Shown one piece after another: positions 55,786-64,000 of a stretch of DNA of 64,000 nt. This DNA comes from Taudactylus pleione (Eukaryota > Chordata > Amphibia > Anura > Myobatrachidae): NCBI GenBank assembly GCA_031769625.1, contig JAUIMM010000040.1:16443501-16507500 (forward strand). The letters run 5' to 3'. The notes under the pieces were generated by a model. It did not search any database. It was not told the DNA's origin and saw only the letters and a program-made list of their open reading frames with translations. Within the stretch, counting starts at the first letter, position 1, and each line of letters starts with the position of its first letter. A program made the position numbers and the translations under genes.

Positions 55786-57363
55786 GTCAGGTGCATAAAC
55801 AGAATTTTCATATTTTGGCCTCTATTCACCACCACAATGGCATTAATTACATGCAAATCAGGTGAACGGTGTAGGAATTACAACGGTTTCTATATGTGCC
55901 TCCCACTTTTTAAGGGGCCAAAAGTAATGGGACAAGTTCAACAATCCTAAATCTAACTTTCACTTTTTAATACTTTGTTGCAAATCCTTTGCAGGCAATT
56001 ACAGCCTGGGGTCTGGAATGCATAGACATCACCAGACGTTGGGTTTCATGCCTGGTGATGCTCTGCCAGGCCTCTACTGCAAATGTCTTCAGTTCCTGCT
56101 TGTTCTTGGGGCATTTTCCCTTCAGTTTTGTCTTCATCAAATGAAATGCATGCTCAATCGGATTCAGGTCAGGGGATTGACTTGGCCATTGCATAACATT
56201 CCACTTTTTAGCCTTAAAAAACTCTTTGGTTGCTTTTGCAGTATGCTTCGGGTCATTGTCCATCTGCACTGTGAAGCGCCGTCCAATGAGTTTTGAAGCA
56301 TTTGACTGAATATGAGCATATAATATTGCCCGAAACACTTCAGAATTCTTTCTGCTGCTTTTGTCAGCAGTCACATCATCAATAAATACAAGGGAACCAG
56401 TTCCATTGGCAGCCATACATGCCCACGCCATGACACTACCACCACCATGCTTCACTGATGAGGTGGTATGTTTTGGATCATGAGCAGTTCCTTTCCTTCT
56501 CCATACTCTTCTCTTCCCATCACTCTGGTACAAGTTGATCTTTGTCTCATCTGTCCATAGGATGTTGTTCCAGAACTGTAATGGCTTTTTTATATGTTGT
56601 TTGGCAAACTCTAATCTGGTCTTCCTGTTTTTGAGGCTCACCAATGGTTTACATCTTGTGGTGAACCCTCTATATTCACTCTTGTGAAGTCTTCTCTTGA
56701 TTGTTGACTTTGACACATATATACCTACCTCCTGGAGAGTGTTCTTGATTTGGCCAACTGTTGTGAAGGGGTTTTTTTTCACCAGGGAAATAATTCTTCT
56801 GTAATCCACCACAGTTGTTTTCTGTGGTCTTCCATGTCTTTTGGTGTTGCTGAGCTCTCCGGTGCGTTCTTTCTTTTTAATAATGTTCCAAACAGTTGAT
56901 TTGGCCACACCTAATGTTTTTGGTATCTCTCTGATGGATTTGTTTTGATTTTTCTGTCTAATGATGGCTTGCATCACTGATAGTGACAGCTCTTTGGATC
57001 TCATATTGAGAGTCGACAGCAACTGATTCCAAATGCAAATGTCACACCTAGAATCAACTCCAGACCTTTTACCTGCTCAATTGATAATGAAATAACGAGG
57101 GAATAGCCCACACCTGTCCATGAAATAGCTTTTGAGTTGATAGTCCCATTACTTTTGGCCCCTTAAAAAGTGGGAGGCACATATAGAAACCATTGTAATT
57201 CCTACACCGTTCACCTGATTTGGATGTAATTACCCTCAAATTAAATCTGAAAGTCTGCAGTTAAAGCACATCTTGTTTGTTTCATTTCAAAGCCATTGTG
57301 GTGGTGAATAGAGGCCAAAATATGAAAAGTCTGTCAATGTCCCACTATTTATGCACCTGACTG
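55784..57363 (-). mobile_element. Tc1/mariner transposon, 1.58 kb, intact coding region
   Basis: The ends CAGTCAGGTGCATAAA and TTTATGCACCTGACTG are inverted repeats. The inverted homology continues to the block ending CTTTTTAAGGGGCCAAAAGT / ACTTTTGGCCCCTTAAAAAG. The right repeat contains ~65-70 bp (57232-57295) that the left one lacks. It lies between two TA microsatellites; TA follows the right end but CA precedes the left. The transposase on the minus strand is uninterrupted. Confidence 0.93.
55967..57004 (-). CDS. Tc1 transposase, 345 aa, apparently intact
   Basis: The ATG at 57004 (MRSKELSLSVMQAIIRQ) is chosen because the frame upstream lacks another ATG and the length fits Tc1 transposases (~340 aa). 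An N-terminal paired HTH region (residues ~1-110, with SIREIPKTLGVAKSTVWNII and a GRPQKTT linker) precedes the DDE domain. The catalytic residues are in WTDETKINLY, QMDNDPKHTAK and SPDLNPIEHAF; from the first Asp of DND to Glu there are 34 residues, the DD34E spacing. It ends VIACKGFATKY. The enzyme would excise and reinsert the element at TA sites. It has no stop or frameshift, unlike every other transposase here. Confidence 0.93.
   Translation of the reverse strand: MRSKELSLSVMQAIIRQKNQNKSIREIPKTLGVAKSTVWNIIKKKERTGELSNTKRHGRPQKTTVVDYRRIISLVKKNPFTTVGQIKNTLQEVGIYVSKSTIKRRLHKSEYRGFTTRCKPLVSLKNRKTRLEFAKQHIKKPLQFWNNILWTDETKINLYQSDGKRRVWRRKGTAHDPKHTTSSVKHGGGSVMAWACMAANGTGSLVFIDDVTADKSSRKNSEVFRAILYAHIQSNASKLIGRRFTVQMDNDPKHTAKATKEFFKAKKWNVMQWPSQSPDLNPIEHAFHLMKTKLKGKCPKNKQELKTFAVEAWQSITRHETQRLVMSMHSRPQAVIACKGFATKY

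Positions 57364-57365
<2 letters not shown>

Positions 57366-57398
<33 letters not shown>
57366..57398. repeat. (TA)n microsatellite right of Tc1
   Basis: About 15 TA units right after TATG at the Tc1 right end. Confidence 0.95.
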
Positions 57399-57400
<2 letters not shown>

Positions 57401-57424
57401 TACTGACTGTAATACCATACTGAG

Positions 57425-57650
57425 GTCAGATATTATTTATAATTTATTTATTAAAAGTTATTTATATAGTGCACACCTACTCCACAGTGCTTTACAGAGA
57501 ATATTTGTCCATTCACATCAGTTCCTTCTCCCGTTGGAGCTTACAATCTATATTCCTTACCACATATACATGCACACAGTAGGGTTAATTTTTGTTGGGA
57601 GCCAGTTCACCTACCAATATACTGTATTTTTGGAGTGTGGGAGGCAGAGA
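57425..57650. repeat. fragment of a widespread vertebrate dispersed repeat
   Basis: Phrases such as CAGTGCTTTACAGAGAATAT, TTGGAGCTTACAATCTA and TTTTTGGAGTGTGGGAGG match a dispersed repeat I recall as common in frogs and some fish. It is truncated at GGGAGG. The family name was not determined. Confidence 0.6.
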
Positions 57651-58928
57651 TGTAACTAGGGTTTATGGAGCCCAGGGCAAATTGAAAAATGGCTGCACCT
57701 CCCCCAAATTTGGTCCCCTCCTAATACTCAGTAGTGGACGTGAAGTACCCAGGTTTTTAAAGGCCTGGTCAGTGTTAATCAGATTCCAGTTCTTCTTTAT
57801 TGATTTCTGCACCGTGACAAGGTTAGTGTCACATCTGGTTCCAAGGATGATCCTCTTCTCTTTACTTGGATTTTCCTTCTCAGTTTTCCCTCTGGAAAAG
57901 ATTTTCCTTGCCCTGGTGAGGCACTTTTTGTCACAACTCTCGGACGGATTGTGGATGCGGCCCGTATTTAGGGTATTGGCTAGACCTATGCCTGAGGCGC
58001 GGAGTATAATGTGCCAGCAGTATTCACCAGGGACCCTCGCAAGAAGGTATGACCTTGGCTGCATCCAACACACAGGTCACGGCCCTAAGGTTAGGTTCCT
58101 CTATACAGGTACTGGTGGACACTGGATCAGGTGCAGAAGAATAAACATAGTCGACCGGCCGGGTCAGAACCAAACAGACGAGAGGGTACTATGGAGCAGA
58201 CGTAACCGGGTCACAGGAAGCAACCGAGGTCAGAACCAGATATCAGGAGCAGTACAAGGGGCCAGACGAAATCGGAGTCACAAACAAGCCAAGGTCAAGA
58301 TCAGGATAGCAGTCAAGTACTAGGAATGCTGGAGTATGGAATGGACCCTACACTCTGGCACCTGTATGGTGCCAGAGACTTCCTCTTATAGAGGAGGTTC
58401 AAATCTCACGCCAAACGTGACATCAAGTTTGGCACGCCTGTCCCTTTAAATTACTTTGCAGGATGGCACACGCGCTACAAGGAGAGCCGCGGCTGCCTGC
58501 AGTTCCAGCTGGCATGCGGGGGACCTGGAGCAGATGTCATGGCAGCAGGCACTGGGAACTCCCCGCCCGCTGCAGATTCCAGTGCTGCCGGACCCGGTAA
58601 GTGGTAGCCGGGGGCTGGCGCACTGTGACACTTTTTAACCAAAGACAATTTATAGCCTCTGGTGGTAAACAGTGTTATGCATTCCTGTAACTGTGCTTCC
58701 GCCAGTTTGTCATTAGAGTTATTCCTAAAAATTGCACCAGAAGGTTCGATTTCAACGCATCTGGATGGTGACTCGTGGACAACAAAAGAGTATTTCGATC
58801 CAAGGAGGGACCAGAGCGGTGGAGACCAGGTATTGTGTCTTAGCAGCATTGGCAGTGTTCAGGTTACTATATTTATATTTATGTTTACAGTGAGGCTATG
58901 TGGTGATGTCACTTCTGGTGGTGTCACA
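57651..58928. other. mixed dispersed repeat remnants
   Basis: Includes a GTAACTAGGGTTTATGGAGC-type fragment and a stretch rich in GTCAGAACCAGATATCAGG-like phrases (58160-58310) that may be LTR-derived. The long open frame at 57592-58323 shows no recognisable domain and I do not call it a gene. Confidence 0.45.
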
Positions 58929-59135
58929 TGAGGTTCACTAATTGGGAGAACTGGCTGGTATATATAGGGAGCAGAGTCACTGTGGTGATCATACTGTTCT
59001 TGCCGGCTTGCTGTCTGGATCTGAGGAAGGTCTCATAGCAGACCGAAACGTCACGTGCTGATATGGATTTATGTGAAGAAAACTTTTCCCTGTTTTTGGA
59101 AAGCTCTGGTGAGTACACTCTTTTTCTTTATTCTT

Positions 59136-59140
<5 letters not shown>
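58929..59140 (+). repeat. Penelope-type terminal repeat fragment with hammerhead-like fold
   Basis: Carries CTGAGGA-A-GGTCT-CATAGC-AGACC-GAAAC at 59021-59049, with a perfect 5-bp stem. It is followed by GTCACGTGCTGATATGG and ends at a (TA)n tract. This is the layout of vertebrate Penelope-like ends; no RT is attached. Confidence 0.55.

Positions 59141-59141
<1 letters not shown>

Positions 59142-59170
<29 letters not shown>
59142..59170. repeat. (TA)n microsatellite
   Basis: About 14 TA units at the left edge of the large inverted repeat. Confidence 0.95.
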
Positions 59171-59171
<1 letters not shown>

Positions 59172-59174
59172 CTC

Positions 59175-60405
59175 CAATGGTGCCCGGCACTCCAATAATA
59201 AGAAATGCTCCGGTGCCCTCCAAGGTCAAGAACAGGCCGATAGAAAAACATCCATAAACGGAGGCACTCGTGAGACTGAGTAGTTAAGATGAAAAGTCCT
59301 TTAATCCTACGTTTCAGGATTACACTCCCGTCGTCAGGGATATACAGCAACATTAAAATCACCAAGACACACATACATATACCCACAGAACACGCCCCAA
59401 TCAACATTAAAATAAGACACACCTGTTACGGAGCGGGCTGGAGAGGTCTCCATCAGCGCGGCCTGACAGACCAGCGCCAGATGATGACGTCATCCACGCC
59501 GTCAAAGGTTGCTAAGCAACCAGACAACAAAACATATCAAAACACAAATACAAATAAACAAATTTGTGCAGCGAATAACAAATCACATATCATTACAACA
59601 ATGACCTTATACATTTAAAAACATTCACAAACAAACAAAACATGACTCCATTTGTGTTATATTCATTAAGATTTCTGCAGGAACAGCAATTCCTGGAGAC
59701 CAAAGGCAGACTGCACTCATTTAAACACAATGTCTTAGTAGCCAATCAAGTAATATTCCAAAATATATGTGAGCCCTCAGTAGCACTATATGCCAATAAG
59801 GACACAACTACACCGATGGACCACCAGTGTACCACTAACCATTACTATATTCCTATGATACCTAAATCGCATACAGGTATCACACATCAAAGAAAGCACT
59901 TCAATCCTAAAGTTTCGTTAAGGCCTCTGGTCTCCAGGAATTGCTGTTCCTGCAGAAATCTCGATGAATATAACACAAATGGAGTCATGTTTTGTTTGTT
60001 TGTGAATGTTTTTAAATGTATAAGGTCATTGTTGTAATGATATGTGATTTGCTATTCGCTGCACAGATTTGTTTATTTGTATTTGTGTTTTGATATGTTT
60101 TGTTGTCAGGTTGCTTAGCAACCTTTGATGGCGACCACGTGGGGTGGGCGCGGGTGGATGACGTCATCATCTGGCGCTGGTGTGTCGGGCCGCGCTGATG
60201 GGGACCTCTCCAGCCCGCTCCGTAACAGGTGTGTCTTATTTTAATGTTGATTGGGGTGTGTTCTGTAGGTATATGTATGTGTGTCTTGGTGATTTTAATG
60301 TTGCTGTATGTCCCTGACGACGGGAGTGTAATCCCGAAACGTAGGATTAAAGGACTTTTCATCTTAACTACTCAGTCTCACGAGTGCCTCCGTTTATGGA
60401 TGTAT
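59175..60405. mobile_element. large inverted repeat: two ~460-bp Penelope-type termini head to head
   Basis: The left arm (~59246-59705) and right arm (~59930-60401) are near-identical inverted copies. Shared words include GTTACGGAGCGGGCTGGAGA, GATGATGACGTCATC and GCAGGAACAGCAATTCCTGG. They are separated by ~225 bp with no clear domain. The right arm contains CTGACGA-C-GGGA-GTGTAA-TCCC-GAAAC at 60314-60340; the left arm has its inverted copy at ~59311-59339. By analogy with the Penelope element at 50 kb, this could be a non-autonomous derivative with inverted pseudo-LTRs. Confidence 0.75.
60314..60340 (+). ncRNA. hammerhead-like motif in the right arm
   Basis: CTGACGA, one base (C), a 4-bp stem GGGA/TCCC with loop GTGTAA, then GAAAC. 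The two core boxes of a hammerhead ribozyme are present, but one extra unpaired base separates CTGANGA from stem II. Activity is not established. Confidence 0.45.
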
Positions 60406-60432
60406 TTATATATATATATATATATATATATA
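60406..60432. repeat. (TA)n microsatellite
   Basis: TA tract joining the inverted repeat to the next Tc1/mariner element. Confidence 0.95.
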
Positions 60433-61785
60433 CACTACCTTTCAAAAGTTTGGGGTCACTTAGAAATTTCCTTATTTTTTAAAGAAAAGCACTGTGTTTT
60501 CCAATGCAGGTAACATTAAATTAATCAGAAATACACTCTATACATTGTTAATGTGGTAAATGACTATACTAACTGCAAACGTCTGGTTTTTAAAGGAATA
60601 TCTACATAGAGGCCCATTTCCAGCAACCATCACTCCAGTGTTCTAATGGTACATTGTGTTAAAAGACTAATGGATGATTTGAAAACCCTTGTGCATTTAC
60701 TGTATGTTAGCACAGCTGAAAACGGGTTTGCTGATTAGAGAAGCTATAAAACTGGCCTTCCTTTGAGCTAGTTGAGTATCTGGAGCATCACATTTGTGGG
60801 TTCGATTATACTCTCCAAATGGCCAGAAAAAGAGAACTTTCATGTGAAATTTGACAGTCTATTCTTGTTCTTAGAAATGAAGGCTATTCCATGCGAGAAA
60901 TTGCCAAGAAACTGAACACTTCCTACAATGCTGTGTACTACTCCCTTCAGAGAACAGCTCAGACGGGCTCTAACCAGAGTAGAAAGAGAAGTGGGAGGCC
61001 CCGGTGCACAACTGTGCAAGCAGACAAGTACATTAGAGTCTCTAGTTTGAGAAATAGATGCCTCACAAGTCCTCAACTGGCAGCTTCATTAAATGGTACC
61101 TGCAAAACGCCAGTGTCAATGTCTACAGTGAAGAGGCGACTCCGGGATGCTGGCCTTCTAGGCAGAGTGACCAAGAAAAAGCCATATCTGAGACTGGCCA
61201 ATAAAAGGAAAAGATTAATATGGGCAAAAGAATACAGAATTTGGACAGAGGAAGATTGGAAAAAAGTGTTATGGACAGACAAATCGAAGTTTGAGGTATT
61301 TGAATCACACAGAAGAACATTTGTGAGACGCAGAAAAAGTGAAAAGATGCTGGAAGAGTGCCTGATGCCATCTGTCAAGCACGGTGGAGGTAATGTGATG
61401 GTCTGGGGCTGCTTTGGTGCTGGTAAAGTGGGAGATTTTTACAAGGTAAAAGAGATTTTGAACAATGAAGGCTATCACTCCATTTTGCAACGCCATGCCA
61501 TACCCTGTGGACAGCGCTTTATTGGAGCCAATTTCCACCTCCAACAGGACAATGACCCAAAGCACACCTCCAAATTATGCAAGAGCTATTTAGGGAAGAA
61601 GCAGGCAGCTGGTATTCTGTCTATAATGGAGTGGCCAGCGCAGTCACCAGATCTCAACCCCATTGAGCTGTTGTGGGAACAGCTTGACCATATGGTACAC
61701 AAGAAGTGCCCATCAAGCCAATCCAACTTGTGGGAGGTGCTTCAGGAATAGTTTCAGAAAAAGTTGTCTTATATTTGAAAAAGTA
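60433..61785 (+). mobile_element. DD38E Tc1/mariner (Intruder-type) element, 3'-truncated
   Basis: Starts CACTACCTTTCAAAAGTTTG right after TA, as many Tc1/mariner elements do. It carries a transposase on the plus strand. The 3' inverted terminal repeat is missing: after the broken C-terminus the sequence passes into an unrelated ~412-bp tandem repeat. Confidence 0.83.
60819..61751 (+). pseudogene. DD38E transposase with premature stop
   Basis: ATG at 60819 starts MARKRELSCEI, followed by TGA at 60852-60854, after which the frame is open to TAG at 61749. It shows an HTH region (SMREIAKKLNTSYNAVYYSL, GRPRCTT) and the catalytic motifs WTDKSKFEVF, QQDNDPKHTSK and SPDLNPIELLW. Counting from the first Asp of DND gives 38 residues to Glu, against 34 in the neighbouring Tc1. 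DD38E is the signature described for the Intruder family. About 40 C-terminal residues are lost. Confidence 0.85.
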
Positions 61786-62780
61786 TAGGGACCTGCCAGA
61801 TGGGAATGACCGTGAAGTGGTGTCAGCTTAACAAATTATTGCAATATTTTGGAACCAACATTCCCTGTATTCAAAGGAGTTGCAGTTTGAAAAGCAAGTG
61901 AGTGCCGAGTTTGTATGATATTTTTTATGTAGATGGTGTGGTCACATACCAAGGGCACCCCAGATGGTTGAGTGCCGTGGATTAAGCCTGTAATTTATTA
62001 AAATTTTGTGGTCACACTCAGGGCCGTAGAGAGCCGCGGCGGGCCCAGGTACAGAGGCGGCGTGGCCTAATCGCAGTAGGTGTGGCCACGCCCCCTTGAG
62101 ACAAAAAAATAAATAACAGTTTAGCAACTGTAAACCCCTCAGCCCGGCGCAAAGCCAGGGGTGGCGCGATCAGTGTGATTGCTCCCCCCCCACAGGCAAA
62201 GGAGACTGCTGTGGCTGCTGCTCAGCAGCCACGAGCTGACTCCCACTGCAGATTAGCACACGCTGTGTGCTGGGCTGCTGAGAGAGAGAGAAGGGATGGG
62301 GGAATGGCACCGGACCTGGGCCCCTGCCGGGCCCCCCAGGAAGCCGGAGCCCGGGTAATCTGTACCCGCTCCCCCCCTCTCGGTGCCCCTGGTCACACTT
62401 GCTAGGGTACCCTGTTTTTCAAATAGAAGACAAACTGTTTCTGTCTATCCCCAGGTGTTTATTAACTGATATCCCTGGGTGTGGTCCTGTCTCTAAGCAA
62501 GGACCGATATTCATGTTTAAAATGTATGCAAGCTTGAGTCCAAGATGGCAGACCAAGATCATATATCTGAGAATCAGTGTAGGGACTGGCCAGATGGGAA
62601 TGGCTGTGAAGTGGTGTCAGCTTAACAAATTATTGCAATATTTTAGACCCAACATTCCCTGTATTCATAGGAGTTGCAGTTTGAAAAGCAGTGCCAAGTT
62701 TGTATGATATTTTTTATGTAGATGGTGTGGTCACATACCAAGGGCACCCCAGATGATTGTGTGCAGTGGATTAAGCGCCT
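61786..62780. repeat. 1.5 copies of a ~412-bp tandem repeat, split by a hAT MITE
   Basis: A ~210-bp segment (AAGTGGTGTCAGCTTAACAA ... TGGTCACATACCAAGGGCAC) occurs at 61788-61996 and again at 62581-62776. Removing the 381 bp added by the hAT MITE insertion leaves a period of about 412 bp. Confidence 0.8.
62019..62391. mobile_element. 373-bp GC-rich hAT-type MITE
   Basis: The ends CAGGGCCG and the complement of CAGGGGCACCG are flanked by GTCACACT (62011-62018) and GTCACACT (62392-62399), a perfect 8-bp duplication. The GC-rich interior has no transposase. Confidence 0.85.
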
Positions 62781-62790
62781 GTCATCTGTC

Positions 62791-62795
<5 letters not shown>

Positions 62796-62855
<60 letters not shown>
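62796..62855. repeat. (TA)n microsatellite
   Basis: About 28 TA units with one AAATA interruption, adjoining the left end of the Tigger-like MITE. Confidence 0.95.
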
Positions 62856-62858
<3 letters not shown>

Positions 62859-63239
62859 TTTGAGTCTCCGATATCCAAAATGCTTGGGACCTTGGGTATT
62901 TTGGATAACGGAATATTCCCAAATATACACACAGAATGCATGTATGTGTTATATACACCTTATACACACAGCCTGCAGGTCTTTTTATACAATATATTCA
63001 ATAATTTTGTGGCTCAAACAAAGTTTGTGTACATACATGAAATTCATTTATGTTTCATATACACCCTATACACAAAGCCTGAAAGTAATTTTATACAATA
63101 TTTTTAATAATTTGTGCCTTAGACAAAGTTTGTGTACATTGAACCATCAAAAATCAAAGTTTTCATTATCTCAGTCATGCCAATAATGTTCCGTACTTCC
63201 AAATATTTCGGAACATTTGGATATGGCAGACTCAACCTG
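62856..63239. mobile_element. Tigger-like MITE, copy 2
   Basis: 384 bp with ends CAGTTTGAGTCTCCGATATC and the complement of CAGGTTGAGTCTGCCATATC, flanked by TA. It is colinear with copy 1 (6777-7217) in the same orientation but lacks ~60 bp near the left end (TAATGAAATATCTTGGGAAT in copy 1). Confidence 0.82.
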
Positions 63240-63252
63240 TATATATACATAC

Positions 63253-63257
<5 letters not shown>

Positions 63258-63302
<45 letters not shown>
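63258..63302. repeat. (TA)n microsatellite
   Basis: About 22 TA units just right of the Tigger-like MITE. Confidence 0.95.
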
Positions 63303-63305
<3 letters not shown>

Positions 63306-64000
63306 TTTATGTTGTTACATATCTTTGCACTTCTACACATATATTTAGTGTTTTTTCTATTTACATTTGGAATCTAATTCTGTAGAAACAATGCCCTTAT
63401 CAAAGTTAATGTTTATAAACAAACAACAATGGAAATGCTATAGATATATCCAATAGTAAATATTTGTGAGGATATTACTGTACATTTACTGTAGGAGTAT
63501 CATAGATTATTTTATAGATGATTTTATTATTTTATTTATTACGTTGTAGCAGAACTTTGGTCATATATGCTGTAGTTAAAATACTTTTTTGCCTGTATTA
63601 TAATGTATTTCCTAAACTAGAATTTTATAATAGATTCACAAATTATTTATCTGAGGGAGATTAAATGGCTTGACCCGCAAAATCTTGTGATAGCAACTTC
63701 AATCAATAAAACACATCTTGATATTGGCAGACATGAAATTCATTATCTGAAAAATGCATAAATTGCAAACAGCCAAACTACAGTAAACGCTAATGTTTGT
63801 GTTTCTAAACCATTAATGTCTTTCAGGATGAAGTATAATGTTTTAAGATATAACTTTAAAATACAGAATTCCTAGTGTTTTATATTTACTACAACTAAAT
63901 ATCCAGAACAGAATAAGTACAAATATTTGTTATTCTATAACTAAGCAGGTCATTTATTTATCACATTAATTAAAGTTATTTTCACAATTTTAATAGTTTC
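63303..64000. other. unassigned AT-rich DNA
   Basis: Nothing assignable was seen. Confidence 0.5.

Noticed and set aside
57592..58323. 243-codon frame
   Set aside because: No domain was recognised, and it spans the junctions of several dispersed repeat fragments. It is more likely chance openness in G/C-richer repeat DNA.
59021..60340. Calling the CTGANGA/GAAA folds canonical active hammerhead ribozymes
   Set aside because: An extra unpaired base precedes stem II, and the cleavage-site stem could not be established by eye. They are listed only as hammerhead-like.

Overview
The window looks like intergenic DNA from a large, AT-rich vertebrate genome. The mix of PIF/Harbinger, hAT, Tc1/mariner, Tigger-like, Penelope, L1 and Gmr1-like gypsy elements, and MITE cores I associate with frogs, makes an anuran amphibian my best guess (inference). 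I recognise no host exon, tRNA, rRNA or CRISPR array. Almost every long reading frame is a transposon gene, a fossil of one, or a by-product of tandem repeats.

Layout. 1-4 kb: unassigned DNA with a CCTAACCC-rich tract and a 13-bp minisatellite. 4.06-4.41 kb: a MITE that is an internally deleted relative of its neighbour. 5.17-10.37 kb: a structurally near-complete PIF/Harbinger transposon (TTA target duplication, matching ends) with two antiparallel genes whose exons interlock; both are mutated, and younger MITEs sit inside. 10.5-14.4 kb: dispersed repeats, a foldback and microsatellites. 14.64-18.69 kb: a Gmr1-like Ty3/gypsy element with integrase upstream of reverse transcriptase; most of RT is lost next to a ~70-bp minisatellite. 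20.2-24.6 kb: a GC-rich repeat, a truncated hAT copy, small MITEs and a 550-bp MITE built from consecutive hairpins.

26.05-33.01 kb: a 7-kb hAT element with a perfect 8-bp target duplication. The middle of its transposase is replaced by 14 copies of a ~138-bp repeat, and its 5' leader holds about 19 almost identical 160-bp repeats. 35.1-35.5 kb: a foldback. 36.3-44.4 kb: a decayed L1-type LINE opened by about five later insertions. 44.8-49.8 kb: a second hairpin-chain MITE, a hAT MITE and featureless AT-rich DNA. 49.8-53.6 kb: a Penelope-like element (RT plus GIY-YIG endonuclease) between ~500-bp terminal repeats in inverted orientation. 55.78-57.36 kb: a Tc1 element with an uninterrupted transposase. 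59.2-60.4 kb: a ~460-bp inverted repeat pair of Penelope type. 60.43-61.8 kb: a DD38E (Intruder-type) Tc1/mariner relic. 62-63.3 kb: a hAT MITE inside a ~412-bp tandem repeat, then a second Tigger-like MITE between TA microsatellites.

The strongest points for follow-up are the repeat-filled hAT, the interlocked Harbinger genes, a recurrent CTGANGA-N-stem-GAAA hammerhead-like fold in four retroelement-like ends, the hairpin-chain MITEs and the intact Tc1 transposase. Family assignments come from reading translated motifs and ends by eye; no database search was run.
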